Shown: in pieces, positions 23,970 through 33,160 of the stretch
Layout: the number at the start of each line of letters is the position of its first letter
Position numbering within the stretch: position 1 is the stretch's first letter
Origin: an uncultured Planctomycetaceae bacterium
GTDB taxonomy: Bacteria > Planctomycetota > Planctomycetia > Pirellulales > Pirellulaceae
Reading direction: 5' to 3'
Assembly (NCBI GenBank): GCA_903863885.1
Contig: CAIPEB010000630.1
Span: 1 to 38,568, forward strand
DNA length: 38,568 nucleotides
Notes under the pieces: model-generated
What the model saw: the letters and a program-made list of their open reading frames with translations, nothing else
Told to the model about the DNA's origin: nothing
Database searches by the model: none
Translations under genes and position numbers: made by a program

Positions 23970-26504
23970 TCAATTTGAAGGCTGTTTTTCGTACTGAATC
24001 AGCACCGAGCCCGGCTGAGTGTCGATGTGTATTGTGCGATGAGCCAGCTCACGACCGCTCATGACCTGAGGCTTGGCGTGATTGTACGTCTCGCCGGTCA
24101 TGCTGACCGCGTATTGTGCATCGGGCAGTATATTCTCCAGGGCAATGTCATGATCCGCATCAGGGCTTCCGGGGCGGCGAAACACGAAGGCGCATCCGCG
24201 GCCGAGATCGGGCCGGTCGAGTTGGTAAGCGTACCAGTCTTCCTGGCGCGTCGTCAGCGGCATCAGCGGATAGATGTCGCCGAGGAACAGCGGCCGCAGC
24301 GACTTCAACTCGGCAATCGCATCGCGGGCCATATCCGCTGAAAACGTCGGGCCTGCCGTATCGGTATAGATGACGATTCCGAGACTCATCGCGCTGCGGA
24401 AGCTGTAGGGGCGCAGGTCCCACACGGGCCCGGTGTGCAGCGGGTAATAAAGCGACAGGCCGGTGACCATGACCTGATCGGCTCGCCCCATCATCGGCCA
24501 ATGCGGTACGTCCTTCAGGCCTTCGCCGACATCGTTGAAATCGCTTCGCCATAGGCAATATGCCAAAGGAGCCGTTTCGATATCGATCCGTCGGCCGCCG
24601 CCCGAGCAGTTGTCGATCAGCATGCCCCGGTTGCGCCGTTTCAGTTCCGACCAGAAATCGTAGAAGCCCTCGATGTGCTTCATTTCGGCGATGCCGATGC
24701 GATCGTCGCTTTCCTCGGGGGGCATGCCCGTGCCGAAGTCCTCGCGATAAACGTCAAAATCCCATTCGCGCCGCCGATCGGAAAGCCATGCGATGAGCGA
24801 TTCGCGCGCTGCCGGATCGCCGAGATTCCACACACCGGACTTTTCCTTGCCCCCGCCGTGGATGAACTGCGGGTAATCGCGCGCCCATTGAGTGCCCGCG
24901 TTGATGTGCAGCGGCGCGAACCAGAGGATGAACTTGAGTCCGCGCTGGTGGGCCGCGTCGGCCAGCGGCTTCAGGCCGCCTGGAAAATCGGCGGGACGCG
25001 GATACCAGTTGCCGATATTTCCGTCGTACCAGGGTTGCGGAAACCAGTACGCATCCATCCAGTAAGCCTCGGCGCCCCATTGGGCAGCCCGGGAAATCAG
25101 CGACAACTCGCCGGCTTGATTCAGAAGATCCAGCGGCTTCTTTTCCCGCGCCGAACGAAGCCACAGACCGGCCACCGAGTTCGTGGCAGCCGGAGGAATC
25201 GCCGGGCCCGCTTCGTCACGGGGAACGTAATGAGCGAGCATCAATCGGCGGAACGCGTTGTTGCCGTCGATAAGCCTGCCCTTGTAACGCAGGAGCACCA
25301 TGCGGGGAGTGCGTATCCGCTCGCCGGGTTTCAGCACGAAATGAGTCGTCTGCATTCCCGCCGCCACTCGAACCGCTCCGGACTGCTCGTGCGAGAAACT
25401 CGCCTTCCACCGCCCGGTCCACCCGACCGCGACGACCCACCCCGCATCCTCGCGCGACAGGTTGAAGAAGGGCAGGCAGGCAGTGTCCGAAGATGTTGCC
25501 GCGAATTCGCGTGGCGCACCCGCTGCAAGCGGTTCGTCATGAGGCAGAAACGAATGCTCCGTGCACCCGTCGCCGTTCGACCATCGCAGCGTCGGGTTCG
25601 CATTTGCGGAAACCGCCGGCAGCAACTCGGCATCGATCGGCAGCAAGTCCTCGATGACCGGCGTGTCCGCCTTGCCCGTATTGCTCAAGCGGCAGACCCA
25701 ATCCACGGCCGCCGCGTCGCGAAACTGCGTGCATTCAACCTCGAGTTGCAGACCCGTCTTCGGGTCGAGCCACGTAACAGTGCGCCGCTCGCCTTCGGGG
25801 ACGGACTTCGCGTCTTCGGTTCGTTGCCAGTCGGGTAGAAACCGGTCGGACGATTGCCCGCCGTAGATAAACGAAACGGCGACGTTGGACCGGTTGGTAT
25901 GTTTCGCAATGAAACGCAGCGTGTCGACGAACTGCTTCGTGCCGTCAGGGTATGTTATTGCGGCATCCGCCCATACACATTGATCGTGGCTGCGTCCGTT
26001 GCCGCCGTCATCGGTTTCGAGAGAAAATTCCCGCGCATTCTCGATGGGAACCCGGATCGACAGCGGGCCGTCTTTCAGTTTGCGCACCGAACTTGAAAAC
26101 ACCCGCTTTCCGCCGATGCTCACGTGAAAACGCGCGGAGGGTGTGTCGGGCGAGCCTTTCGTGCTGTCGTTATTGTCGATTCCGATCTGCGCGGTGAACT
26201 GTGCGGCGGGCCGCGGAAGCGCCACTTGCAGAACGGCCGGAGCGTCCATGTAGATGCCGTGCTCGAACCGGGTATCGGCCATCGTGATAGGCGTGTCCCA
26301 CACCGTTCGATTGACCAGCACCTTGTGGCTCTGATGCAGCACGCACAGGCCCTCGCTCGGGGCCGCCTCCGGCGACACCACGCGAGGTTTACCGAATGCT
26401 TCGGTGGTCCATCTTGCGACTTCCGGATCAACCGGCTGCGCCATTGCAAGTACGGAAGGAAGCATCAGGCATGACAAGAAAGTGGCGAGTATCCGTCGGC
26501 GCAT
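23970..26504 (-). CDS. GH36-like glycoside hydrolase with N-terminal NPCBM-like domain
   Basis: 844 residues from ATG 26504 with a G-rich SD. A signal peptide is visible (MRRRILATFLSCLMLPSVLA). Residues about 40-185 (MADTRFEHGIYMDAPAVLQV, IGIDNND, SVRKLKDG) resemble a novel-putative carbohydrate-binding module (NPCBM). The catalytic TIM barrel (about 455-790) has YWMDAYWFPQPWYDGNIGNW, GLKFILWFAPLHI, then DVYREDFG with Asp589 as the likely nucleophile and DNCSGGGRRIDIE with Asp641 as the likely acid/base. The CSGGGRRID motif is typical of GH36/GH27 alpha-galactosidases. It should release terminal alpha-linked sugars, most likely alpha-galactose, outside the cytoplasm. It sits between a gamma-glutamyltransferase gene and the sulfatase gene (11-base gap), suggesting joint action. 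Galactose specificity is inferred. Confidence 0.9.
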   Translation of the reverse strand: MRRRILATFLSCLMLPSVLAMAQPVDPEVARWTTEAFGKPRVVSPEAAPSEGLCVLHQSHKVLVNRTVWDTPITMADTRFEHGIYMDAPAVLQVALPRPAAQFTAQIGIDNNDSTKGSPDTPSARFHVSIGGKRVFSSSVRKLKDGPLSIRVPIENAREFSLETDDGGNGRSHDQCVWADAAITYPDGTKQFVDTLRFIAKHTNRSNVAVSFIYGGQSSDRFLPDWQRTEDAKSVPEGERRTVTWLDPKTGLQLEVECTQFRDAAAVDWVCRLSNTGKADTPVIEDLLPIDAELLPAVSANANPTLRWSNGDGCTEHSFLPHDEPLAAGAPREFAATSSDTACLPFFNLSREDAGWVVAVGWTGRWKASFSHEQSGAVRVAAGMQTTHFVLKPGERIRTPRMVLLRYKGRLIDGNNAFRRLMLAHYVPRDEAGPAIPPAATNSVAGLWLRSAREKKPLDLLNQAGELSLISRAAQWGAEAYWMDAYWFPQPWYDGNIGNWYPRPADFPGGLKPLADAAHQRGLKFILWFAPLHINAGTQWARDYPQFIHGGGKEKSGVWNLGDPAARESLIAWLSDRRREWDFDVYREDFGTGMPPEESDDRIGIAEMKHIEGFYDFWSELKRRNRGMLIDNCSGGGRRIDIETAPLAYCLWRSDFNDVGEGLKDVPHWPMMGRADQVMVTGLSLYYPLHTGPVWDLRPYSFRSAMSLGIVIYTDTAGPTFSADMARDAIAELKSLRPLFLGDIYPLMPLTTRQEDWYAYQLDRPDLGRGCAFVFRRPGSPDADHDIALENILPDAQYAVSMTGETYNHAKPQVMSGRELAHRTIHIDTQPGSVLIQYEKQPSN

Positions 26505-26540
26505 CGTCTCCCCCCGGGTAGTTTCGCGAGATTAGTTCTC

Positions 26541-26568
26541 GTCCGTGTCCTTCCGTGGCTTCTTGTTC
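26541..26568 (+). repeat. TCCGTG 10-base-period repeat, copy C
   Basis: TCCGTGTCCT and TCCGTGGCTT units are followed by TCTT. The copy ends 24 bases from the stop codon of the minus-strand gamma-glutamyltransferase gene. An inverted TCACGGAG lies just after it. Confidence 0.6.
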
Positions 26569-26592
26569 TTCGCTTCGTCACGGAGTGTCTTC

Positions 26593-28383
26593 TTACCAGC
26601 AAATCGCGTAGGCATCGACTCGCGGATCAGCGCCTGCGTGAAGCACTCCGGTATTGGAGTCGATCAGGATGGCTGCCGAAGATCCGAGCGACCAGCCGTC
26701 CGCGGATTTCAACCGGTGGCCTTTGCCTCGCAGCGCGTCGCGCACATCCGCGGCAATTCGGTCCTCGACGCTGGCTTCGCCGCGATACATGATGTGCGGG
26801 AAATACGACTGCGGAAAACTCCGCGTGGACCAGCGAGGGGCTTCGATCGCCTGTTGCACATTCATCCCGAAATCCAGGATGTTCACGAGAGTCTGCAGCG
26901 TGCGAAGGCACTGGTCGTCTCCGCCCGGACTGCCGAGCACGATGTGCGGTCTTCCGTCCTTCAGGACCAGCGTAGATTGCAGGGTGCTCCGCGGTCGCTT
27001 GCCGGGCGCGAGTGCATTCGGATGGCCCGGCACGAGTGAAAAATAGTCGCCCCGGCAGTTGAATACGAAGCCGAGTTCGCCCATCGCAACGCATGTGCCG
27101 TAGCCGGTGTGCAGGCTGGGGGTGAATGAAACGACATTGCGGTTCTGGTCGACGATACACAGGTAGCTCGTGTCTCCTCCGTCTCCCTTTTCATCGGCGT
27201 AGCGCACATCGCTTGGATGTGTATACGACTCGATGCCGCCGGGACGCAGGTCGAGGGAAGCGTGATCGGGGTCGATCATGCGGCGACGTTGGGCTGCGTA
27301 TTCCTTGGAGAGCAGGGTCTGCCACGGAATCTTGACGAACGCCTCGTCCCCGAGATACTCGCGATCGGCCATCGCGAGCTTGATGGCTTCAATGCCGGCA
27401 TGAACGTACTCGGGGCTATTGTGCTTCAGCGACTTGAGGTCGTACGTTTCGAGGATATTCAGCGCGAGCAGTTCGGCCGGGCCCTGCGTTGCGGAACGGT
27501 TCTTCAGTACTTCGTAGCCGCGGTAGTTCACGGATACCGGCTCTTCGACGATCGCGTGATATTTCGCGAAATCATCGAAACGAAACAGACCGCCCTGTTG
27601 CTCGGAAAACGCGGCCATCTCGCGGGCAATGTCGCCGCAATAGAAGAGGTCTCGCGCGGCTTTCAATCCGGCGTGACGTCCGTTCGGCGAAGCGGCCTTT
27701 TCCGCCGCGACCAACCGCTGCAGCGTGTTGGCCAGTTGCGGGACCTGATAGAGATCGCCGGCCTGCCACTTTCGATCCAGCGAAAACGTCTTGACCGTCG
27801 TCGGATACTTCAGCAGTTTTGCGCTCTTGAGAGACGCGGCCAGGCGTTCGTTCATGACAAACCCGTCTCTCGCCATTTCGATGGCGGGCCGCAGCGTATC
27901 CTCGAAAGTCATCGTTCCCCACCGGTCCAGCAGTTCGTACCAGGCATCGACCACGCCCGGCACGGTTGCGGAAAGCAGTCCTTCGCTGACCGGGATCTTG
28001 CCCTGCTGATGCTGCTGATACCACTCGATGGTTGCGAGTGCCGGAGCCGTGCCGCCCGCGTTCAAAGAACTTGCCCGCCCGGAGCGTGCGTCGAAAACAA
28101 GGAGCATCGCGTCGCTGCCGACACCGTTGTTGGGAGCATCGACCAGCGCGAGCACGGCTTGAGCGGCTACCGCCGCATCAAACGCGTTGCCGCCCTTACG
28201 GAGAATCTGCTCGGCAACCTGCGTGCATTCCGGACGCATGCTCGAAATCGCGTACGAACGGCCCCGCATGACCGGACGACTCAGGCGTTCGGCCGCCGTA
28301 ATGCTGCGGTTGATGAAGCCACCGGCCAGAATGACCGCAAGAGAGGCAACGGATAAGAACGACTTTATGAAGACGGTTCGCAT
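26593..28383 (-). CDS. ggt: Gamma-glutamyltransferase
   Basis: 596 residues from ATG 28383; upstream in-frame codons lack similarity. The SD is weak. An N-terminal hydrophobic stretch (MRTVFIKSFLSVASLAVILA) should be a signal peptide or anchor. The family is clear: GRSYAISSMRPECTQVAEQI with GGNAFDAAVAA, and GSPGGDDQCLRTLQTLVNIL are conserved. The autocatalytic cleavage site is at GDTSYLCIVD, with Thr405 as the new N-terminal nucleophile, giving large and small subunits. The enzyme transfers or hydrolyses gamma-glutamyl groups of glutathione and related peptides. It stands between two secreted glycosidases; the link to glycan breakdown is not obvious, and the operon may simply be loosely organised. 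Confidence 0.95.
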   Translation of the reverse strand: MRTVFIKSFLSVASLAVILAGGFINRSITAAERLSRPVMRGRSYAISSMRPECTQVAEQILRKGGNAFDAAVAAQAVLALVDAPNNGVGSDAMLLVFDARSGRASSLNAGGTAPALATIEWYQQHQQGKIPVSEGLLSATVPGVVDAWYELLDRWGTMTFEDTLRPAIEMARDGFVMNERLAASLKSAKLLKYPTTVKTFSLDRKWQAGDLYQVPQLANTLQRLVAAEKAASPNGRHAGLKAARDLFYCGDIAREMAAFSEQQGGLFRFDDFAKYHAIVEEPVSVNYRGYEVLKNRSATQGPAELLALNILETYDLKSLKHNSPEYVHAGIEAIKLAMADREYLGDEAFVKIPWQTLLSKEYAAQRRRMIDPDHASLDLRPGGIESYTHPSDVRYADEKGDGGDTSYLCIVDQNRNVVSFTPSLHTGYGTCVAMGELGFVFNCRGDYFSLVPGHPNALAPGKRPRSTLQSTLVLKDGRPHIVLGSPGGDDQCLRTLQTLVNILDFGMNVQQAIEAPRWSTRSFPQSYFPHIMYRGEASVEDRIAADVRDALRGKGHRLKSADGWSLGSSAAILIDSNTGVLHAGADPRVDAYAICW

Positions 28384-28470
28384 GAGTAGGTTTGCCCCGA
28401 AAAATCCAAGGTCCCGCTTAAACGCCAACAGCCATCGTAGGTGAGGCCCGACCTGGAGGCCACTATCGAA

Positions 28471-28500
28471 TTCATCCGTGTTAATCCGTGGCCTCTTTAC
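28471..28500 (+). repeat. TCCGTG 10-base-period repeat, copy D
   Basis: TCCGTGTTAA and TCCGTGGCCT units followed by CTTTAC end 5 bases from the stop codon of the minus-strand TIM-barrel glycosidase gene. Confidence 0.6.
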
Positions 28501-28505
28501 CGTGT

Positions 28506-31247
28506 TCACTCGCTCGGCCGGATCACCACGAAGGTCACGCCGTTGCCGGCGACGCGTGCCGTCCACTGCAGCGATCGGTCCGGGGACGCGGGAAGCGTCT
28601 CGGTGCGGGTAGGGCGACAATCGACCAGCTTCTGCAACTCCGCGACGTCGGACTGTGGGATGTTCTCCGCAAACGGTCCCGCTTCGAAGGCCCGTTCGAG
28701 CAATTTGCGGGCTCCTTCACGCACGGACTCGTGAGGCGATTTTTCAGCCAGATCGTAGATTGCGGCAAACGTTTCCATGGAAGTGCTCGGGGCCAGGTCG
28801 CCCAGTTCCCGCAGTGCCTGGCACTGTGCGGCCGCATCATCGCCCTTGAGGATCTTCAACGCGTCATCGAACTTCCTGGATGCATCCTGGTTGGGCAAGG
28901 TCAGCCGATCCCGCAAATCGCGTGCGAAGCGGAAATAGGAATTGTGGTCTTTGTCGAAAGGGTATTCTTCGACGCGTGCCGGAGTGCCGAACGGCAGCCT
29001 CGCGATCCGCACCGTGACGTCGAAGCTGATATCGGATCGGGACTGCGTGTCCTCGGCGCCGTGGGAAACCAGCGCCAGGCGCACTACGCCCGCTTCGTCC
29101 TTCGATGCGAATACGCGGACCTCGCGCCCGTTTGTGCTTTGCGGCGGCAGCACCCAGTATCGATCGCCGAAGTCCGAGAGCATCGCCAGGGCATTGAATA
29201 CCGGCGTTTTCACCGTGATCTTCTTGTCGGCTCGACGGTCGCCATCCGTGTCGCAATTCAGGATTCGGGTAACCGAATTCAGACCGGTGAGGTTCTGCAC
29301 GGGCGGCCACACGGTTATCAGCGTTTCGCCGCGGGCGTAATCCGCATCGCGCGCGGCCTGCTGCAACTGGCGGCCGACCACGTCGAGGCACCAGGAAGGG
29401 AAGTAGCCGTTTCCCAGATACATATCCGCAGCGGCTTCATCGGGCGGTGGACTCCAGTCGGGGCAGGATTCGTGCGAATTCACCCAGAGGTCGCGATAGT
29501 AGTCCCTGTCGATCTGCAGCGCCATCTCTTTGGCGCGGATCAGTTTCGCCGCCATCATCTCGGAGCGGTTGTAGGCGTGGATCGAGATGAAGTCACAGGG
29601 ACTGCCCTTGCCCGAGTGATCCCGGCAAAGCGACTCGACCCGCTTCGATCTCTTTCCGTCCAGTTGTCGATCGGCGAAGGCCGCATTCTGGGGCAGGGCA
29701 CCTGCGGCGGAAGCTGTCGGCGAGCAATGTGCGAGAAACTCCGTGAGCTTCAGATTCGCCCCGAAAATGCCCCCCAACTCAAGACCTCCGATGAAGACCT
29801 TTTCCGAATCCAGTCCTCGATCTTCAAACGCGCGGAGGATGCCGTCGGTCGTATAGTCGTAGAATTTCTGCAGTTCCTCCCAGCTGGTGCGCCAGAACAG
29901 CGGTCCCAGGTCCGGTTCGTTGAATACGCTCCAGGCAAACTGCAGCGAGTTCTTGCCGTACCGGTCGATGATGTGGCAGGTGACGGTCCGCACGAACTCG
30001 TGCCACTGCACATAGTCTTTCGCCGTGGTCCAGCTGCGCCCGTCGATGGACAAGTCGCCGGGCGCGTCGGCAAAATTCACCAGCAGCCGCCGGCCGTAGC
30101 GGCCATGCACGAGATCCCACTCCTTATCGAGCCGGGCCCAGTAATAGCAAGGCGTTCCGGAAGGCTGAAACTTGCGGAGGTAGCATCCGCCCGGCGGAAA
30201 GAGGCCCGGCGCATCGCGGTTTTCGCGGCGGGGAAGGTCTCCTTCATAAGCCAGTTTCCATTGCTCGGGAGCGACGGCCAGCGTCGCAACCAGCACGGTG
30301 TGAGCCGAATCGTCGACGGCCTGGACCTTGGAGCGGGCATCGCGCTCGCCGTCGGCGATGAGCACTTCGTCGCCTGCGCGGTAGTCATCCGCGAGCGGCC
30401 GATTCGACGCGATGCCGTATTGCTCGTGGCCAAAGAAGTCCTCGACGTGCAGCAGGGTTCCTGCCGGCGTGTTCTCGATCGATGCGATCCGCCGGGTTTC
30501 GCGCTCGCGCACCAGATTCGGCAGTCGTGTGAGCAGCGACGGTTTGCGGTCCTCGGTTCCGGTCATCCAGAAATCCCGCTGGTACGTCCAGGCCCGGGGG
30601 TGCAGTTTCTGAGACTCGCGCATCAGCTCGTACGTTGGATTCACCGAGTCCGCGGATGTGCAGAATGTCACGTTGCAGAGGCCCGTGAAGAACGCGCCGT
30701 GCCACTGGACGGGCCTGGTGTCGAGATCAAGGGCGAAGTTCAGCCGATGAACTTCCGGGGGAGGCTCGGTCGTGAATTTCCAGGTGCCGGCGGAAGGCGG
30801 CAGCAGCAGTCCTTTTTGCGAACGAGCTTCGACGCGTACGGCGTACTCGGTGCCGGGCTTCAATGCGGTTCCCGGTTCGAGGTAGATGGCCAGTGCCTCG
30901 GTCTGCTGAAAGATCGCCCTGCGGGATCGAATCCACCCTGATGCCGGCGAGATGAACTTCCTGGCGGGCTTGAGCAGGGATAAGGGGGCGCCGCCCGCGG
31001 CCTGCACTTCAACCGCGACGGATTCGGGGTCGACCCGATCGTCCTTGGACTCAGCCGGGGCGGTCAACTCGAAATAAATGCTGGTGTTCAACGGCACATT
31101 CCGAGCGCCGTCAGCAGGCCGCGGAATTCCGTTCGGATCGGGGGCGTGTGCCGCCAGCGACAACGACTGGCCGAGAAGCCTGGAAGCCGAAGTCGCTGTG
31201 AGCAGACAAAGCAACGTGACCAGGGCAACGGCTGCTTGCTTCCTCAT
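28506..31247 (-). CDS. Secreted clan-A TIM-barrel glycoside hydrolase (GH39-like)
   Basis: 913 residues from ATG 31247, with GGAG upstream; the frame is open 82 codons earlier but that part is not protein-like. A signal peptide is visible (MRKQAAVALVTLLCLLTATS). Residues about 40-150 form an Ig-like domain of the type found beside glycosidases (GIPRPADGARNVPLNTSIYF). The barrel (about 270-650) contains FAWSVFNEPDLGPLFWRTSW, with Glu444 of NEP as the likely acid/base of clan GH-A, and the later DFISIHAYNRS strand; GH39-type enzymes share this layout, but the family is not certain. The C-terminal 110 residues form a helical, HEAT-like bundle (QALRELGDLAP, KSPHESVREGARKLLERAFE) that I cannot name. 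The barrel should act on a beta-linked polysaccharide. It is the first gene of the minus-strand block. Confidence 0.85.
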   Translation of the reverse strand: MRKQAAVALVTLLCLLTATSASRLLGQSLSLAAHAPDPNGIPRPADGARNVPLNTSIYFELTAPAESKDDRVDPESVAVEVQAAGGAPLSLLKPARKFISPASGWIRSRRAIFQQTEALAIYLEPGTALKPGTEYAVRVEARSQKGLLLPPSAGTWKFTTEPPPEVHRLNFALDLDTRPVQWHGAFFTGLCNVTFCTSADSVNPTYELMRESQKLHPRAWTYQRDFWMTGTEDRKPSLLTRLPNLVRERETRRIASIENTPAGTLLHVEDFFGHEQYGIASNRPLADDYRAGDEVLIADGERDARSKVQAVDDSAHTVLVATLAVAPEQWKLAYEGDLPRRENRDAPGLFPPGGCYLRKFQPSGTPCYYWARLDKEWDLVHGRYGRRLLVNFADAPGDLSIDGRSWTTAKDYVQWHEFVRTVTCHIIDRYGKNSLQFAWSVFNEPDLGPLFWRTSWEELQKFYDYTTDGILRAFEDRGLDSEKVFIGGLELGGIFGANLKLTEFLAHCSPTASAAGALPQNAAFADRQLDGKRSKRVESLCRDHSGKGSPCDFISIHAYNRSEMMAAKLIRAKEMALQIDRDYYRDLWVNSHESCPDWSPPPDEAAADMYLGNGYFPSWCLDVVGRQLQQAARDADYARGETLITVWPPVQNLTGLNSVTRILNCDTDGDRRADKKITVKTPVFNALAMLSDFGDRYWVLPPQSTNGREVRVFASKDEAGVVRLALVSHGAEDTQSRSDISFDVTVRIARLPFGTPARVEEYPFDKDHNSYFRFARDLRDRLTLPNQDASRKFDDALKILKGDDAAAQCQALRELGDLAPSTSMETFAAIYDLAEKSPHESVREGARKLLERAFEAGPFAENIPQSDVAELQKLVDCRPTRTETLPASPDRSLQWTARVAGNGVTFVVIRPSE

Positions 31248-31519
31248 TCCCGCTTCTCCGGTTGATGGAACCCGAAACGCGACGGTTCCGGTATGCAACG
31301 CGTCACCGGCGAGAACGGAGGGCGTCTCGCGAGTGGACCTGTCTGCCGGGGCCGCTTCGGCGGCGCCTGGATTATATGCCGAGCCTGAGGTCGGGATACG
31401 GTGCGAATCGGGCAGGGCGGATTGCGCCGGAGGGTATGACGCTTGCAACACGCGGCCAATACCGGCAGAATTGAGCAGTTTCAATATGCACAACTGATTT
31501 CGACCAAAAAGGACCGCTC

Positions 31520-32986
31520 ATGAGCACGACTGCCAACGCGCCGGCCACCAGGGACACCGAAGCTTCGTATGCGGAACGCTTCGCCCGGTATACGACCGCG
31601 ATGCGCAACGAGATGCCGGATCGCGTGCCGATCCGGCCGTTCGTCGCGGAGTTCACGGGCGTGTATGCCGGCTACGATTGCCAGCAACTCGCTCACGACT
31701 ACCCGCAGGCGTTTGAAGCAGCGTGCAAGTGCGCGGCGGACTTCGAATGGGACGCCGTTGTGGCGAACATGGTCTACGTCTGGACCGGCCTGGCCCAGTC
31801 CATGGGGCTGAAATACTACGCGATACCCGGACTGGAGATTCCTCCTACGACCGGCTTTCAGTACCGCGAGCCGTCGGAGACCGATGCGTTCATGAAACCC
31901 ACGGAATACGATCAGCTGATCGAGGATCCGACGGGTTTTCTCTACAACGTCTGGCTGCCGCGCGTATCCACTCAACTTGTGCCGATCGGCGCACCCTGCA
32001 CCTACAAGCACAACCTGGCGCTGATCAAAACCGCCATGGGAATGCTGCAGTACTTCTATGCGTTCGGACCGCAAGTGAACCGGCTGCGCACGGAGTGCGG
32101 CACGGTCTCGGCCATCGCGGGAATCCTCAAGGCGCCGCTGGACATTCTGGCCGACAAGCTGCGGGGGTATCTCGGCCTGGTGGATGACCTGTTCGAACGT
32201 CGAGACAAGGTGGTGGCCGCGTGCGAGGCCCTGGCTCCGCATCTGGCTCAAGTGGCTTTGACGACTGCTGATCCCACGGGCAACGTCCCGGTCGGTCTGT
32301 GGATGCACCGCGGCGGCGTGCCTTTCGTATCGCACGAGATCTTCAAGAACATCTACTGGGCGACGCTGAAGCCGATCGTGCAGGAATTGTGGGCGGCCGG
32401 CAAGCAGACGCTGTTCTATGCCGAAGGAAACTGGGACTATCACCTGGACGCGTTCGCGGAACTGCCCGACCAGAGCATCGTCTATCACGTCGATCAGGGC
32501 GATATTTTCAAAGTCCACAAAGCGCTGGGCCACAAGTTCTGTCTCAGCGGAGGCGTTCCGAACACGATGCTCGCGCTGGCCAAACCGTCGGAAGTGCGAC
32601 AGCGGTGCAAGGAGATCATCGAGGGGGTTGCGCGGGACGGCGGTTACATCATGGATGCGAGCGCCATTGTTCAGAACGATGCGACGGTCGAGAACATGCG
32701 GGCGCTGACCGATGCCACTCTCGAATTCGGCGGCTATTCGCGCGGGCACAGCAATGCAGCAATGACTCCGGGCGGTCCCCGTCCCAAGCCCGAGGATGCC
32801 CGGCCGGGTGCGTATCTGTGGAGTCCCAAGGAGGGCAGGCCGCAACCGGGCGAATGCTATCCGTGGGCCAAGAAGCGGGAAGAGATTTCTCGCATCGAAG
32901 GCGACGAACAACTGTTCAAGAAGGTCTGGGATGGCATGGAGGGCCTGAGCAGCACGTTCATCTGGCAGTTGCTGCTCTCCTTCTAG
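31520..32986 (+). CDS. URO-D family protein (uroporphyrinogen decarboxylase-like)
   Basis: 488 residues from ATG 31520, with AAAAAGGA about 8 bases upstream. It lies divergent to the glycosidase gene across 272 bases. Family features are RYTTAMRNEMPDRVPIRPFV near the N-terminus, the AADFEWDAVVANM helix, and a C-terminal VARDGGYIMDASAIVQNDAT that lines the active site in URO-D and MtaA-type proteins. It is longer (488) than HemE (about 350), and heme-synthesis neighbours are missing, so I do not call it HemE. MtaA/CmuA-like members transfer methyl groups to corrinoids or coenzyme M, but no corrinoid protein gene is near. Some planctomycete paralogues are of unknown substrate. It is cytoplasmic. 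The reaction is unresolved. Confidence 0.85.
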   Translation: MSTTANAPATRDTEASYAERFARYTTAMRNEMPDRVPIRPFVAEFTGVYAGYDCQQLAHDYPQAFEAACKCAADFEWDAVVANMVYVWTGLAQSMGLKYYAIPGLEIPPTTGFQYREPSETDAFMKPTEYDQLIEDPTGFLYNVWLPRVSTQLVPIGAPCTYKHNLALIKTAMGMLQYFYAFGPQVNRLRTECGTVSAIAGILKAPLDILADKLRGYLGLVDDLFERRDKVVAACEALAPHLAQVALTTADPTGNVPVGLWMHRGGVPFVSHEIFKNIYWATLKPIVQELWAAGKQTLFYAEGNWDYHLDAFAELPDQSIVYHVDQGDIFKVHKALGHKFCLSGGVPNTMLALAKPSEVRQRCKEIIEGVARDGGYIMDASAIVQNDATVENMRALTDATLEFGGYSRGHSNAAMTPGGPRPKPEDARPGAYLWSPKEGRPQPGECYPWAKKREEISRIEGDEQLFKKVWDGMEGLSSTFIWQLLLSF

Positions 32987-33160
32987 ATGACCTTGCGTGA
33001 TCCTGGGAACGCTCGCCGGTTCACCGGCCGGTCCACTTTATGATAGGTCTCACGAGTGGTGCATTCGTGAGGACGCACCGCAACGCGGGTATGTCAACTC
33101 CTGCCTGTCTGCTATGCGATTCAGGGCAGGGCCTTCATTCGTAGAGCGATCAATCGCGGC

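Noticed and set aside
28488-30941. 817-codon open frame on the plus strand opposite the TIM-barrel glycosidase gene
   Set aside because: It is fully antisense to a gene with a signal peptide and catalytic motif. Long antisense frames are expected in GC-rich coding DNA, and its translation resembles no family.
31443-31471. TTGCAA, 17 bases, CAGAAT as a promoter for the URO-D-like gene
   Set aside because: The -10 match is poor, and similar matches occur by chance in a 272-base spacer. I left the promoter of this gene undecided.
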